Shown: positions 39,654 through 48,678 of the stretch, one piece after another
Position numbering within the stretch: the stretch's first letter is position 1
Layout: every line of letters starts with the position of its first letter
Source: Falsarthrobacter nasiphocae
GTDB taxonomy: Bacteria > Actinomycetota > Actinomycetes > Actinomycetales > Micrococcaceae
NCBI RefSeq assembly: GCF_031456275.1
Contig: NZ_JAVDUI010000001.1
Coordinates: forward strand, 248,001-312,000
Reading direction: 5' to 3'
Length of the DNA: 64,000 bases
Translations under genes and position numbers: made by a program
Notes under the pieces: generated by a model
Database searches by the model: none
Seen by the model: the letters and a program-made list of their open reading frames with translations, nothing else
Told to the model about the DNA's origin: nothing

Positions 39654-40762
39654 GAGAGCTTGACCACCCAGTCGAAGTAGAAGATGCCGAGCCCCACGGC
39701 CACGAAGAGGCCCGCGAGGATCCAGAAGCGGATGACGACGGTCACCTCGGCCCAGCCGAGCAGCTCGAAGTGGTGCTGGAGCGGCGCCATCTTGAAAATG
39801 CGCTTTCCGCCCGAGAGCTTGAAGTAGCCCACCTGGAGGATGACCGAGAGCGTGATGAGGACGAAGAGGCCCGCGATGATCGGCAGGAGCAGCTCGGTCC
39901 GCGAGAGGATCGCGAAGCCTGCCACCGCACCGCCGAGCGCGAGGGAGCCCGTGTCCCCCATGAAGATCTTCGCGGGCGAGGCGTTCCACCACAGGAAGCC
40001 CACGAGGGAGCCGCAGAGCATCGCGGCGATGGCTGCGAGGTCCATGGGGTCCCGGGTTGTGTAGCAGGCGGCGGCGATCTCCCGCCCGCCCCCGCACGCC
40101 TGGTTGGACTGCCAAATGCCGATGAGCAGGTAGGCGGTGAAGACCATGATCGCGGCTCCGCCCGCAAGCCCGTCCAGCCCGTCTGTCAGGTTCACGCCGT
40201 TGGACGCGGCCGTGACGATGAGGTTGGACCAGATGACGAAGAGGATCGTGCCGAGAACAGTGCCCGCGAAGGCGAGGTTGAGCACCGGGATGTCCCGCTG
40301 GAACGAGATGAGGAAGGACGCCGGGGTCAGGCCGCGCTCGTTCGGGAACTGCAGCGCCAGCACGGCGAAGACGACGCCGATTCCTGTCTGGAGGAGGATC
40401 TTGCCCATCGGAGACAGCCCGAGGCTGCGCTGATTGGTGATCTTCTTCGCGTCGTCAATGAACCCCACGAAGCCCATGCCGGCCATGAGGAAGAGCAGGA
40501 GCATGCCGGAGGCGGTCGGGTGGAACCCCGTGCCGCGGATCGCCCCGACGAGGGCGTGGGAGAGGAAGTAGGAGACGACGACGGAGCCGACGATGAGCGC
40601 GCCGCCCATGGTGGGCGTCCCGCGCTTGGTGTGGTGCTCCTGCGGGCCGTCGTCGCGGACGAACTGCCCGTAGCTCTTTTTCACGAGGAAGGCGATGAAG
40701 AACTTCATCCCAACGATCGTGATGAGCAGGGCGAGTGCACCGCCGATCAGAAGAGTAATCAC
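39650..40762 (-). CDS. mraY: Phospho-N-acetylmuramoyl-pentapeptide transferase
   Basis: Makes lipid I on the membrane, 370 aa from GTG 40762. About ten helices; HTKRGTPTMGGALI, FVGFIDDAKKI, VNLTDGLDGLAGG (catalytic Asp) and FMGDTGSLALGGAVA are the MraY signatures. Overlaps murF by four bases. Confidence 0.96.
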   Translation of the reverse strand: MITLLIGGALALLITIVGMKFFIAFLVKKSYGQFVRDDGPQEHHTKRGTPTMGGALIVGSVVVSYFLSHALVGAIRGTGFHPTASGMLLLFLMAGMGFVGFIDDAKKITNQRSLGLSPMGKILLQTGIGVVFAVLALQFPNERGLTPASFLISFQRDIPVLNLAFAGTVLGTILFVIWSNLIVTAASNGVNLTDGLDGLAGGAAIMVFTAYLLIGIWQSNQACGGGREIAAACYTTRDPMDLAAIAAMLCGSLVGFLWWNASPAKIFMGDTGSLALGGAVAGFAILSRTELLLPIIAGLFVLITLSVILQVGYFKLSGGKRIFKMAPLQHHFELLGWAEVTVVIRFWILAGLFVAVGLGIFYFDWVVKLS

Positions 40763-42249
40763 GGTGTCTGCGCTCCTTGCTGATCACGGGTCGTCTCGTT
40801 CGCGCCCGTGAGCCATGCTATCCGATCCCCCAGTTCGCGCAGCCGAGAGTCGCGCGAGGACTTGAAGAGGACGAGGTCTCCGGGGCGGAGCTGGTCCTCG
40901 AGAAGGGCCTGGGCCTCGTCGAGGTCCGCGACGTGCACGGCTTCGTCCCCCCAGGAGCCCTCCATGACGGCGCCGTTCCACAGCGGGCGCGCGAGAGGGC
41001 CCACCGCGACGACCTTCGAGATGTCGAGCCGGACGGCGTAGCGGCCGATGGCGTCGTGCTCCTCGATGCTCGCGTCCCCGAGCTCGAGCATCCCGCCGAG
41101 GACGGCCCACGTGCGCCGCCCCTCGGCCATGTCGGCGAGGGCCCGCAGGGCCGCCCGCATGGACTCGGGGTTGGCGTTGTAGGCGTCGTTGATGACGGTC
41201 ACGCCGTCCGGCCGGTCCGTGCGCTCCATGCGCCACCTGCTCGCCGCCTTCTGCTCAGAGAGGGAGGCGACGACGTCGGCCAGAGGCACGCCGAAGGAGA
41301 GGGCGATCGCGGCCGCGGCGAGGAGGTTGACAATGTGGTGAGCCCCGATGAGCTGGGACTCCACCCGCCCCCGCTCCCCGTCCGGGGTCACGAGGTCGAA
41401 GCTGGGGCAGCCGCCGGCGCGCGACTCGACGGCCGTGGCCCGGAGGACGCGGGCGCCCGGGTGCTGGGCGCGGATCTCCTCGTCCGTCAGGGCGTCGTCG
41501 CTCGTCAGGGCGAGGACCCCGGCCCGGGTCCGGGTGCGCATGGCCCACACGAGCGGGTCGTCCGCGTTGAGCACGGCCGTGTCCCCCGGCTCGAGGGCCT
41601 CGACCATCTCGCCCTTCGTGCGGGCGATGTTGGCCACGCCGCCGAATTCGCCCGCGTGCGCGCTGCCCACGCCGAGGACGACGCCGACGTCCGGCTTGGC
41701 GATGGACGTCAGGTACTCGATGTTGCCGACGCCGTTGGCGCCCATCTCGAGCACCATGAAGCGGGTCTCGGCCTCGGCGCCGAAGATCGTCAGCGGGACG
41801 CCGACCTCGCCGTTGTACGAGCCGATGGGTGAGACGGTGTCCCCGATCCCGCGGAGGATGCCCGCCGCGAGGTCCTTCGTCGTCGTCTTCCCGGCGGAGC
41901 CGGTGATCCCGGCGATCTTGACGTCCCCGCGCTCCCGCAGGAGGGAGACGACGGCGCGGGCCACCGCGCCCATGGCGAGCACCGCGTCCTCGACGACGAC
42001 GCCGGGCAGGGTGGCGCCATTGGCCTCGACCTCCCGCTCGCCGAGCACGAGGACCGCGCCCGCCTCGACCGCGGCGGCGGCGAAGTCGTGCCCGTCCGCG
42101 TGCTCGCCCGGCTTGGCGATGTACATGAACCCGGGCTCAACGAGCCGGGAGTCGGTCGTCGCGCCCGTGATGGCGAGCTCGCGCGCGACACTGCCCACGA
42201 GCCGGCCCTGCGTGGCGTCGGCGATCTGTCCTGCGGTGATGCTCAGCAT
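40759..42249 (-). CDS. murF: UDP-MurNAc-tripeptide--D-Ala-D-Ala ligase
   Basis: 496 aa. AGITGSAGKTTTKDLAAGIL (P-loop), LEMGANGVGNIEYLT and INDAYNANPESMRAAL are present. Adds the D-Ala-D-Ala dipeptide to the nucleotide precursor. Overlaps murE by 7 bases and mraY by 4. No ddl gene is in this cluster, so the dipeptide ligase is elsewhere. Confidence 0.95.
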   Translation of the reverse strand: MLSITAGQIADATQGRLVGSVARELAITGATTDSRLVEPGFMYIAKPGEHADGHDFAAAAVEAGAVLVLGEREVEANGATLPGVVVEDAVLAMGAVARAVVSLLRERGDVKIAGITGSAGKTTTKDLAAGILRGIGDTVSPIGSYNGEVGVPLTIFGAEAETRFMVLEMGANGVGNIEYLTSIAKPDVGVVLGVGSAHAGEFGGVANIARTKGEMVEALEPGDTAVLNADDPLVWAMRTRTRAGVLALTSDDALTDEEIRAQHPGARVLRATAVESRAGGCPSFDLVTPDGERGRVESQLIGAHHIVNLLAAAAIALSFGVPLADVVASLSEQKAASRWRMERTDRPDGVTVINDAYNANPESMRAALRALADMAEGRRTWAVLGGMLELGDASIEEHDAIGRYAVRLDISKVVAVGPLARPLWNGAVMEGSWGDEAVHVADLDEAQALLEDQLRPGDLVLFKSSRDSRLRELGDRIAWLTGANETTRDQQGAQTP

Positions 42250-43844
42250 TCGGCACCGTCCTTGCGTGTGGTCTGGTCAAGAGTGGGGTATCCCGCGCGG
42301 CGGAGGGCGGCGGCGAGCTCCTCGCGGTCGTCGAGCGGGATGTCGACGCCCGCCACGTCCTGCACGGTCTCGTGCCCGCGGCCCGCAACGAGGATCGCGT
42401 CCTTGGGCCCCGCGAGCTCCACGGCCCGGGCGATGGCGTCGGCGCGCGGGTGCACCTCCTCGATGCTCGCGCCGGTCCCGGCGGCCCTGGCGCCCTCGAG
42501 GACGGCCGCCCTGATGCTGGCGGGGTCCTCGCCGTGCGGGTCGTCGTCGGTGACGATGACGATGTCCGCGCCCTCGGCAGCGATCCGCCCCATGGCGTGG
42601 CGCTTGCTCGGGTCCCTGTCCCCCGTGGCCCCGAAGACGAGAATGCGCCGCTCCCCCGCAACGGAGGCCAGCGCGCGCTCCAGGGCGTCGGGGTTGTGGG
42701 CGAAGTCCACGATGGCCGCCGGGCTCGTCCCGATGACCTGCATGCGCCCGGGGACCGTCACGGCCAGGCCGCTGCCGTCCGCGAGCACGGGCGCGAGCTG
42801 CGCCGCCGACACCCCCGACGCGAGGAGCATGGTCACGGCCAGGGCCGCGTTGGCGACGTTGAACGCACCGGGCAGCGGGAGAACGACCTCGAGCCGCTCG
42901 CCCCGCCACTCGAGGGTGAAGCGGCTGCCCAGGCCCTCCTGCGCCACGTCGGTGACGCGCGCGTCCGCCTCCCCCTCCAGAGAGAGGGTGACGACGACGG
43001 CGCCTGCGGCCCGCGCGGCCTCCGCCATGCGGTGGCCCCATTCGCCGTCCGCGAGGATCACCGCGGCGGCGGAGCGGGCGGGCTCGAAGAGCTGGGCCTT
43101 GGAGGCGAAGTACTCCTCCATGGTCCCGTGGAGGTCCAGGTGGTCCTGGGTGAGGTTGGTGAAGCCGGCCACGTCGAAGCGGATGCCGTCCACGCGCCGG
43201 TAGTCGATGGCGTGGGAGGAGACTTCCATGGCCGCGCCCGTCACGCCGTTCTCCGCCATCCGGGCCAGGATGCCGTGAACGTCCGGGGACTCCGGGGTCG
43301 TGAGCACCGACGGAATGGCTTCCTCGCCGGCGCGGATCTCGATGGTGCCGATCACCCCCGTGCTGCGTCCCAGGGCGCGCTGGAGGGAGTTGAGCATGTA
43401 CGTCGTCGTCGTCTTCCCGTTGGTGCCCGTGACCGCGAAGAGGGGGAACGCGCGCTCTCCCGTGCCGAAGACCTCGGCGGCGAGCGGACCGGCCCAGGCC
43501 CGCAGGCCCGAGGGGACGACGGCGAGGGCAACAGCGCGACCGGCCTCGGCGGCGGCCGCCTCGACCCGCGCCCGCCCGGCCTCGTCCGTGACGATGCATG
43601 AGGCTCCTGCCGCGATGACGGCGGGGGCGAAGTCCGCCCCGTGGCGGGCGGCACCCGGCAGGGCGACCCACAGGTCCCCGGGCTGCACGGCGCGGGAGTC
43701 CAGGGCGACGCCCGTCACCTCGGCGTCCCCGGCCACCTCGACATCCGCTGTGCCGAGCCGGGCGGCGACGGCCTCGATGAGGGACCGCGCATCGACGGCG
43801 CGCGCGGTGCGGGGCCGCATCCGGGAGGTGGGGGAAGAAGTCAT
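42243..43844 (-). CDS. murE: UDP-MurNAc-L-Ala-D-Glu--diamino acid ligase MurE
   Basis: 533 aa. P-loop VTGTNGKTTTTYMLN, TNLTQDHLDLHGTMEEY, and ATGDRDPSKRHAMG. The position normally carrying DNPR (diaminopimelate recognition) reads TDDDPHGEDP, so meso-DAP is not the expected substrate; a Lys-type peptidoglycan, as in many Micrococcaceae, is a fair inference. 48 bases after ftsI. Confidence 0.93.
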   Translation of the reverse strand: MTSSPTSRMRPRTARAVDARSLIEAVAARLGTADVEVAGDAEVTGVALDSRAVQPGDLWVALPGAARHGADFAPAVIAAGASCIVTDEAGRARVEAAAAEAGRAVALAVVPSGLRAWAGPLAAEVFGTGERAFPLFAVTGTNGKTTTTYMLNSLQRALGRSTGVIGTIEIRAGEEAIPSVLTTPESPDVHGILARMAENGVTGAAMEVSSHAIDYRRVDGIRFDVAGFTNLTQDHLDLHGTMEEYFASKAQLFEPARSAAAVILADGEWGHRMAEAARAAGAVVVTLSLEGEADARVTDVAQEGLGSRFTLEWRGERLEVVLPLPGAFNVANAALAVTMLLASGVSAAQLAPVLADGSGLAVTVPGRMQVIGTSPAAIVDFAHNPDALERALASVAGERRILVFGATGDRDPSKRHAMGRIAAEGADIVIVTDDDPHGEDPASIRAAVLEGARAAGTGASIEEVHPRADAIARAVELAGPKDAILVAGRGHETVQDVAGVDIPLDDREELAAALRRAGYPTLDQTTRKDGAEC

Positions 43845-43892
43845 CGTGGTCTTTCGTGGGAGGGAACGGGGTGAGGGCGGGCCGGGCTCCCG

Positions 43893-45722
43893 CTAGTGGG
43901 AGAGCGAGCCCTCGTTGGGCGTCTTGTCGGAGAACGTGCGGTAGAGGTCGGGTTTCGTGGTGGACGGGCTGACGCCTCGCTGCTGGAGCGCGCGCTCCAT
44001 GATCCGGGCGAAGACCGGGCCCGTCTGGGCCGAGGTGATCTCCTGCGTCCTGGCAATGGTCACCACGACAACGTACTTCGGGTCCTCCGCCGGGGCGAAC
44101 CCGGCGAAGGAGATCGTGTAGGCGTCATAGGTGCCGGAGGACCCCACGGACTCGGCCGTTCCCGTCTTGACCGCCACACGGTAGTTCTTGAGGGCGCCGG
44201 TCTGGCCGGAGCCGTCCACCGTGACATTCTCCATCATGCGGTTCAGCTCAGCGGCCGTCTTCTCCGAGATGACACGCTCGGCCGGCGCGGCCGGCGCCGG
44301 GGTCTCCGTGCCGTCCGCGTCCACCGTCGACTTGATGAGGCGCGGGGACACGCGCACGCCGCCGTTGGCGATCGTCTGGTAGATCTGCGCCGTCTGCACG
44401 GCGGTCTGCGTGTAGCCCTGGCCGAAGGAGATCGTGTACCGCTGGCGCGGGTCCCACTTGTCCGGGGTGCGGAAGATGCCGGTCTGCTCGCCGGGGAATC
44501 CCGTTCCCGTGGTCTGGCCGACGCCGAACTTGCGGAACCAGTCGTACTCCTGCTGCGGGGTGAGCTTGGCGGCCACCTGGACGGTGCCCGTGTTGAGGGA
44601 CCGAGCGAGGACGCCGGCCGCCGTGCGCTGCCACGTGGGGTGGTCCTCGTAGTCCTTGAACGTCTCGCCGTCAATCGTGTACCGGTTGGGCGTGGTGATC
44701 GGCGTCGTCGGCGTGATCTTGCCCTCCTCGAGGGCCGCGGCGAACGTGACGATCTTCGAGGTCGAGCCGGGCTCGAAGCTGTTGACGAAGCCCATCGGCT
44801 GGAGGCCCGCGGTTCCCTTGAAGCGGGAGAGGTCGTTCGGGTCGACGGTGACGTTGTCTGCCGAGGCGAGGATCTGCCCGGTCTTGATGTCGAGGATCAT
44901 CGCATTGCCCCACTCGCCGTTGAGCTTGCTCGTGGCGTCGGCGATCTGCTGCTGCGCGTAGGCCTGGAGATCCGCGTCGATGGTCAGCTTGACGCTCTTG
45001 CCGTCGACCGCTGGCTGCAGGTCGCTCGTGCCGTACGGGTTGCGGATGCCGTCCCGGCCGATCTGGAAGGCGCGCTTGCCCGGCGTGCCCTGGAGCGTCT
45101 TGTCCTCCATGAGCTCCACTCCGCCGAGGGAGGACTCCTGGTTCCGGTATCCGACGATGGACCCGCCCACGGAGCCCATGGGGTACTGCCGCTCGTCCCG
45201 CTCGTCCGCGTAGACGCCGGGCATGCGCACGGCGAGGATCTCGTCCTTCTGCTTGGGCGTGGCCCCCTGGAAGACGTAGGCGAACGTGCGAGTGCCCGTG
45301 ACCGCGCGCTGGACCTGCTGCTGCTGGATCCCGAGGATCTTGGCGATCTCCTTGGACGCCTGCGCGACGGTCACGGTCTCCTTGGCCGTCTTGCCGTCGC
45401 TTGTGGGCACGCTCCGCTCGAACGACGTGCGCATCTCGCCCCCCTTGCGCAGGCGGGTCTGGTCCACGACGATGTCGTAGCGCTCCACCGAGTGGGCGAG
45501 GACGCGCCCCCTCGTGTCGAGGATCTCCCCGCGCTGGGCGGGGATCGCCTGGACGCTGGTCTTGAGGACCTTGCTGGCGTTGTCGGCGGGGTCGAGGATC
45601 TGGAGCCAGAAGAGTCGTCCGCTGAGGAGCAGCGCCACGATGAGGAAGCCCGCGATCGTGAACTGCATGCGGGTACGGGAGGCCCGGCTGTACGAGCCAG
45701 GCAGCGGCGCGCCGTGGGACAT
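43893..45722 (-). CDS. ftsI: Penicillin-binding protein 3/FtsI, septal transpeptidase
   Basis: Class B PBP, 609 aa. One N-terminal helix (about 21-41, FTIAGFLIVALLLSGRLFWL), a PBP dimerisation domain (RGEILDTRGRVLAHSVERYD), and the transpeptidase domain with FEPGSTSK (Ser320, Lys323), ARSLNTG and VKTGTAES. No PASTA domains. Its start overlaps the ftsL stop by one base. Confidence 0.95.
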   Translation of the reverse strand: MSHGAPLPGSYSRASRTRMQFTIAGFLIVALLLSGRLFWLQILDPADNASKVLKTSVQAIPAQRGEILDTRGRVLAHSVERYDIVVDQTRLRKGGEMRTSFERSVPTSDGKTAKETVTVAQASKEIAKILGIQQQQVQRAVTGTRTFAYVFQGATPKQKDEILAVRMPGVYADERDERQYPMGSVGGSIVGYRNQESSLGGVELMEDKTLQGTPGKRAFQIGRDGIRNPYGTSDLQPAVDGKSVKLTIDADLQAYAQQQIADATSKLNGEWGNAMILDIKTGQILASADNVTVDPNDLSRFKGTAGLQPMGFVNSFEPGSTSKIVTFAAALEEGKITPTTPITTPNRYTIDGETFKDYEDHPTWQRTAAGVLARSLNTGTVQVAAKLTPQQEYDWFRKFGVGQTTGTGFPGEQTGIFRTPDKWDPRQRYTISFGQGYTQTAVQTAQIYQTIANGGVRVSPRLIKSTVDADGTETPAPAAPAERVISEKTAAELNRMMENVTVDGSGQTGALKNYRVAVKTGTAESVGSSGTYDAYTISFAGFAPAEDPKYVVVVTIARTQEITSAQTGPVFARIMERALQQRGVSPSTTKPDLYRTFSDKTPNEGSLSH

Positions 45723-46303
45723 CAGTTCTTCTTCGGCGTCGCCTTGGTGACCACGGGCTGCTGCGCCGGGGCGGGGACGGTGCCGCCGTTGAGGTCAGCG
45801 CCGCTCACGCCGGTCTGGGTCTCTTTGACTCGCTGGGCGTCGATCGTCGGGTCCACCCCGGCTTTGGTCCGCGGCGCAAGCGGGGCGGCAATGGCCGGCA
45901 GGCTGCCCTCGGCCTGGGTCACGGCCTGGTTCGAGGTGATCTTGCCCGTCTTGACGTCCACCACGGAGAAGCTGGTGCTGTTGACGAGCCCGAGCTTCTG
46001 GGCCTTGGCCGCGAGCACCTGCGGGGCCTCGGCGTTGTCCAGGGTCTCCTGGAGCGCCGCGTTGGACTCCTGAAGCGCGGTCTGCTCGTTCTTGAGCTCC
46101 ACGAGGCTGTACTGCTGGCGGGAGACAGTGATGTTGATCCCGAGAATGCACCCCACGGACGCCACGAGCAGGAGCACGGCAGCGATGAAGAGGCCACGGT
46201 AGCGGCGCGGGGCGATGCCCGGGACGACGGCGAGACTGTGGCTCTCGCGCTCTGCCCGCTCGGGGAGCGGGGCGGCGCTGACGGCGGCGGCTGCGAGGGT
46301 CAT
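45722..46303 (-). CDS. ftsL: FtsL-like septum formation initiator
   Basis: 193 aa; one transmembrane helix (GLFIAAVLLLVASVGCILGI, about 42-61) then a coiled coil rich in Gln/Asn/Leu (QQYSLVELKNEQTALQES, AALQETLDNAEA) ending in a conserved KAQKLGLVNSTSFSV segment. This is the usual FtsL topology and the position between rsmH and ftsI is diagnostic. The ~60-residue C-terminal tail is Ala/Pro/Thr-rich. Confidence 0.85.
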   Translation of the reverse strand: MTLAAAAVSAAPLPERAERESHSLAVVPGIAPRRYRGLFIAAVLLLVASVGCILGINITVSRQQYSLVELKNEQTALQESNAALQETLDNAEAPQVLAAKAQKLGLVNSTSFSVVDVKTGKITSNQAVTQAEGSLPAIAAPLAPRTKAGVDPTIDAQRVKETQTGVSGADLNGGTVPAPAQQPVVTKATPKKN

Positions 46304-46384
46304 GTCAGAGGGCTCTCTTGACTCGGTGGGGACGGTGGCTCTTGGCGAGACGGGACGTGCCGGGCGAGGCGGGGTGAGTCGTGT

Positions 46385-47377
46385 TCATCGTCTCGCACGA
46401 ATCCTCTCGGCGGCCCGGAGACGCGCGGACGCGGCCCGGGAGTTTTCGGCAATCTCGTCCTCGGTGGGCTTCTCGGTGCCGCGCGTGACGCGGGCGAGCT
46501 CCGGCTTGTGCTCCTCGAGCTCCACGGGCATGCCCTTCGGCGCCGTCGAGACGGAGAGGCGGACGATCTCGCGCTTGACGATGGCGTCCTCGAGGGAGTG
46601 GTAGCTCATGGCCACGAAGCGCCCTCCGAGCGAGAGCGCGCCGAGCGAGGCGGGGACGGCCCGCTCGAGGACCGTGAGCTCCTCGTTGACTTCGATGCGC
46701 AGCGCCTGGAAGGTCCGCTTGGCGGGGTGGCCGCCCGTCTTTCCGTAGGCGGCGGGCACCGCGTCCCGGATGACCTCGACCAGCTCGCCGGTGCGAGAGA
46801 TGGGCCCCGTCTCGCGGCGGGCGACGATGGCGCGGGCGATGCGCGCGGCGAACCGCTCCTCGCCGTAGCGCCGGATGATCCGCGCGAGGTCCTCGAAGGA
46901 GTAGGTCTCGACGACGTCACGCGCGGACACGGCGTCCTCGCCGTTCATGCGCATGTCCAGGGGCGCGTCGAAGGAGTAGGCGAAGCCGCGCTCACGCTCG
47001 TCCAGCTGAAGAGAGGAGACGCCGAGGTCCATGAGGACGCCGTCGGCGCTCTCGATGCCGAGGTCGTCGAGGACGTCCTCGATCTCGTCGTAGACGGCGT
47101 GGACGAGGTCCGTGCGGCCGTCGAACGGGGCGAGCCTCTCCCCCGCGAGGGCGAGGGCCTGCGTGTCGCGGTCGATCCCGACGAGGTGGAGGTCCTCGTA
47201 CCGGCTCAGGAGCGCCTCGGAGTGGCCGCCCATGCCGAGCGTCGAGTCGACGACGACGGGCGTGCGCCCCGCGGCCCGCGCCGCGAGAATCCCGGGCTCG
47301 AGCAGGGCGATGCACCGCTCCAGCAGTACGGGCACATGGCGTTCGCTCGTGGGCTTGACACCGCTATCCTGCTCCAT
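46385..47377 (-). CDS. rsmH: 16S rRNA m4C1402 methyltransferase
   Basis: SAM-dependent methyltransferase acting in the 16S decoding centre, 330 aa. [32 protein letters not shown] (SAM motif), [34 protein letters not shown] and [16 protein letters not shown] are the RsmH signatures. 146 bases downstream of mraZ; no promoter was recognised in that gap. Confidence 0.96.
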   Translation of the reverse strand: MEQDSGVKPTSERHVPVLLERCIALLEPGILAARAAGRTPVVVDSTLGMGGHSEALLSRYEDLHLVGIDRDTQALALAGERLAPFDGRTDLVHAVYDEIEDVLDDLGIESADGVLMDLGVSSLQLDERERGFAYSFDAPLDMRMNGEDAVSARDVVETYSFEDLARIIRRYGEERFAARIARAIVARRETGPISRTGELVEVIRDAVPAAYGKTGGHPAKRTFQALRIEVNEELTVLERAVPASLGALSLGGRFVAMSYHSLEDAIVKREIVRLSVSTAPKGMPVELEEHKPELARVTRGTEKPTEDEIAENSRAASARLRAAERIRARR

Positions 47378-47523
47378 GACCCACCCCTCTCGGCGCGGCG
47401 CTCGGCCGTGGTCTCGTCGTCGTGCTCCGGATTGGCTACCGGCTGTCCAGGACCCACGCCGCTGCCCGCCTGGCTCAGGGGAAGTGAGTCAGGTTGACGG
47501 CGGCACGAGTCCTGGGCGTCCGG

Positions 47524-47955
47524 TCAGAAGATGCCCGGCAGGACGTCTTCATCGGTCTCTGAGAAGGCCGTCTCCTGCGCCGTGAGGTACGCGTCCCAGG
47601 CCGTCGCGGACCAGATCTCGGCCCTCGTTCCGGCGCCGATGACGGCGACCTCTCTGTCCAGGCCCGCGTACTCCCGCAGGTTTGCGGGAATGGTGATGCG
47701 GCCCTGCTTGTCAGGCGTCTCGTCTGAGGCGCCCGACAGGAACACGCGGATGTAGTCGCGTGCCTGGCGGCTGGAGATGGGTGCCTGGCGCATCTGCTCG
47801 TGAACGCGGGCGAATTCCTCCGCCGAGAACACGTACAGGCAGCGCTCCTGGCCGCGAGTCAGAACGAGGCCCTCTGAGAGCTCGTCCCGAAACTTGGCCG
47901 GAAGGATGAGACGCCCCTTGTCATCAAGGCGGGGCGAGTACGTTCCGAGGAACAT
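47524..47955 (-). CDS. mraZ: Transcriptional regulator MraZ
   Basis: 143 aa from ATG 47955 with GAAAGG upstream; longer frames run through the operator region. Two SpoVT/AbrB-like modules: [20 protein letters not shown] with KFRDEL and SSRQ, and [20 protein letters not shown]. MraZ is an oligomeric DNA-binding protein that controls its own dcw operon; matching boxes lie 40-70 bases upstream. Confidence 0.95.
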   Translation of the reverse strand: MFLGTYSPRLDDKGRLILPAKFRDELSEGLVLTRGQERCLYVFSAEEFARVHEQMRQAPISSRQARDYIRVFLSGASDETPDKQGRITIPANLREYAGLDREVAVIGAGTRAEIWSATAWDAYLTAQETAFSETDEDVLPGIF

Positions 47956-47996
47956 CTGCACCGCCTTTCGCGAGTTGTCTCCAGGCTCCTCCTCTA

Positions 47997-48026
47997 CGCC
48001 CCACTTTACTCCACTTTGCTCCCCGC
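47997..48026 (-). promoter_or_regulatory. MraZ operator, three 10-base repeats
   Basis: On the minus strand the bases read GCGGGGAGCA-AAGTGGAGTA-AAGTGGGGCG, three tandem 10-mers with TGGAG/TGGGG cores at 10-base spacing, 42-71 bases before the mraZ start. This matches the TGGGN-N5 repeats known as MraZ sites in E. coli. Confidence 0.6.
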
Positions 48027-48097
48027 ACAAGCCGCAACGCGCCCGAGAAATCGAGAACCTCGCGCTCACTTCCGCGGGATTCCGGGGCTTTCAGCGG

Positions 48098-48231
48098 GTG
48101 GAGGGAAGTGGGGCGCGGAAACCTCTCACGGGGAGTTCATAGGGGAGAACGACGACGGCGGCCCCTGCAGAGAGAGGCCGCCGTGGAGGCGAGTGGAGAG
48201 CGGTGGTGGACCGCCGTGGAGGGAAGTGGGG
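48098..48231 (+). repeat. Three further MraZ-type boxes, opposite orientation
   Basis: GTGGAGGGAAGTGGGG at 48098-48113 and exactly again at 48216-48231, with GTGGAGGCGAGTGGAG at 48183-48198. The minus-strand operator contains GTGGAGTAAAGTGGGG (48014-47999). The rest of 47956-48232 is otherwise noncoding. Confidence 0.6.
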
Positions 48232-48232
48232 G

Positions 48233-48619
48233 TCAGCGGCTCCGGCGCTCGTCCCACCGGTCTTCGAGGGACCGCATGAAGCCGCTCGAGCGCTGGCGCC
48301 CGGCCTGGGCAGGGCGCTTGGAGGCCGGGCCCGCCGGCCGCGCCCCCGCCGTGATGCGGGGCGGCGTGACAGCAAGGTAGATGCCCGCCGCGAGCGCCGC
48401 GAAGCCGAGGACGCCCACGAGGATCGACTTGAAGAAGACGCCCGCAAGGAGCAGGCCCAGGCCGACGACTCCCGCGGCAAGCCCCATGAGCCGGGACCGT
48501 GCCGGGACGGGCCCGCGCGCGGCCGGCGCACCGAGCGTGGCCGCCAGACGGGGCTCCTCGGCGGAGAGCTGCTTCTCCAAGTCGGCCAGAACGCGCCGCT
48601 CGTGCTCAGACAGGGCCAT
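48233..48619 (-). CDS. DUF3040 family membrane protein
   Basis: 128 aa from ATG 48619 with GAAGGA upstream. MALSEHERRVLADLEKQLSA is the DUF3040 N-terminal signature, followed by two helices (LMGLAAGVVGLGLLLAGVFF and ILVGVLGFAALAAGIYLAV) and a basic tail. Commonly found just upstream of mraZ in actinobacteria; function unknown. Confidence 0.9.
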   Translation of the reverse strand: MALSEHERRVLADLEKQLSAEEPRLAATLGAPAARGPVPARSRLMGLAAGVVGLGLLLAGVFFKSILVGVLGFAALAAGIYLAVTPPRITAGARPAGPASKRPAQAGRQRSSGFMRSLEDRWDERRSR

Positions 48620-48678
48620 GGTGATCCTTCGCTCGCAAGGGACGGTGCCCCGCATGCCCGACGCGGGGAATCGCCAGT

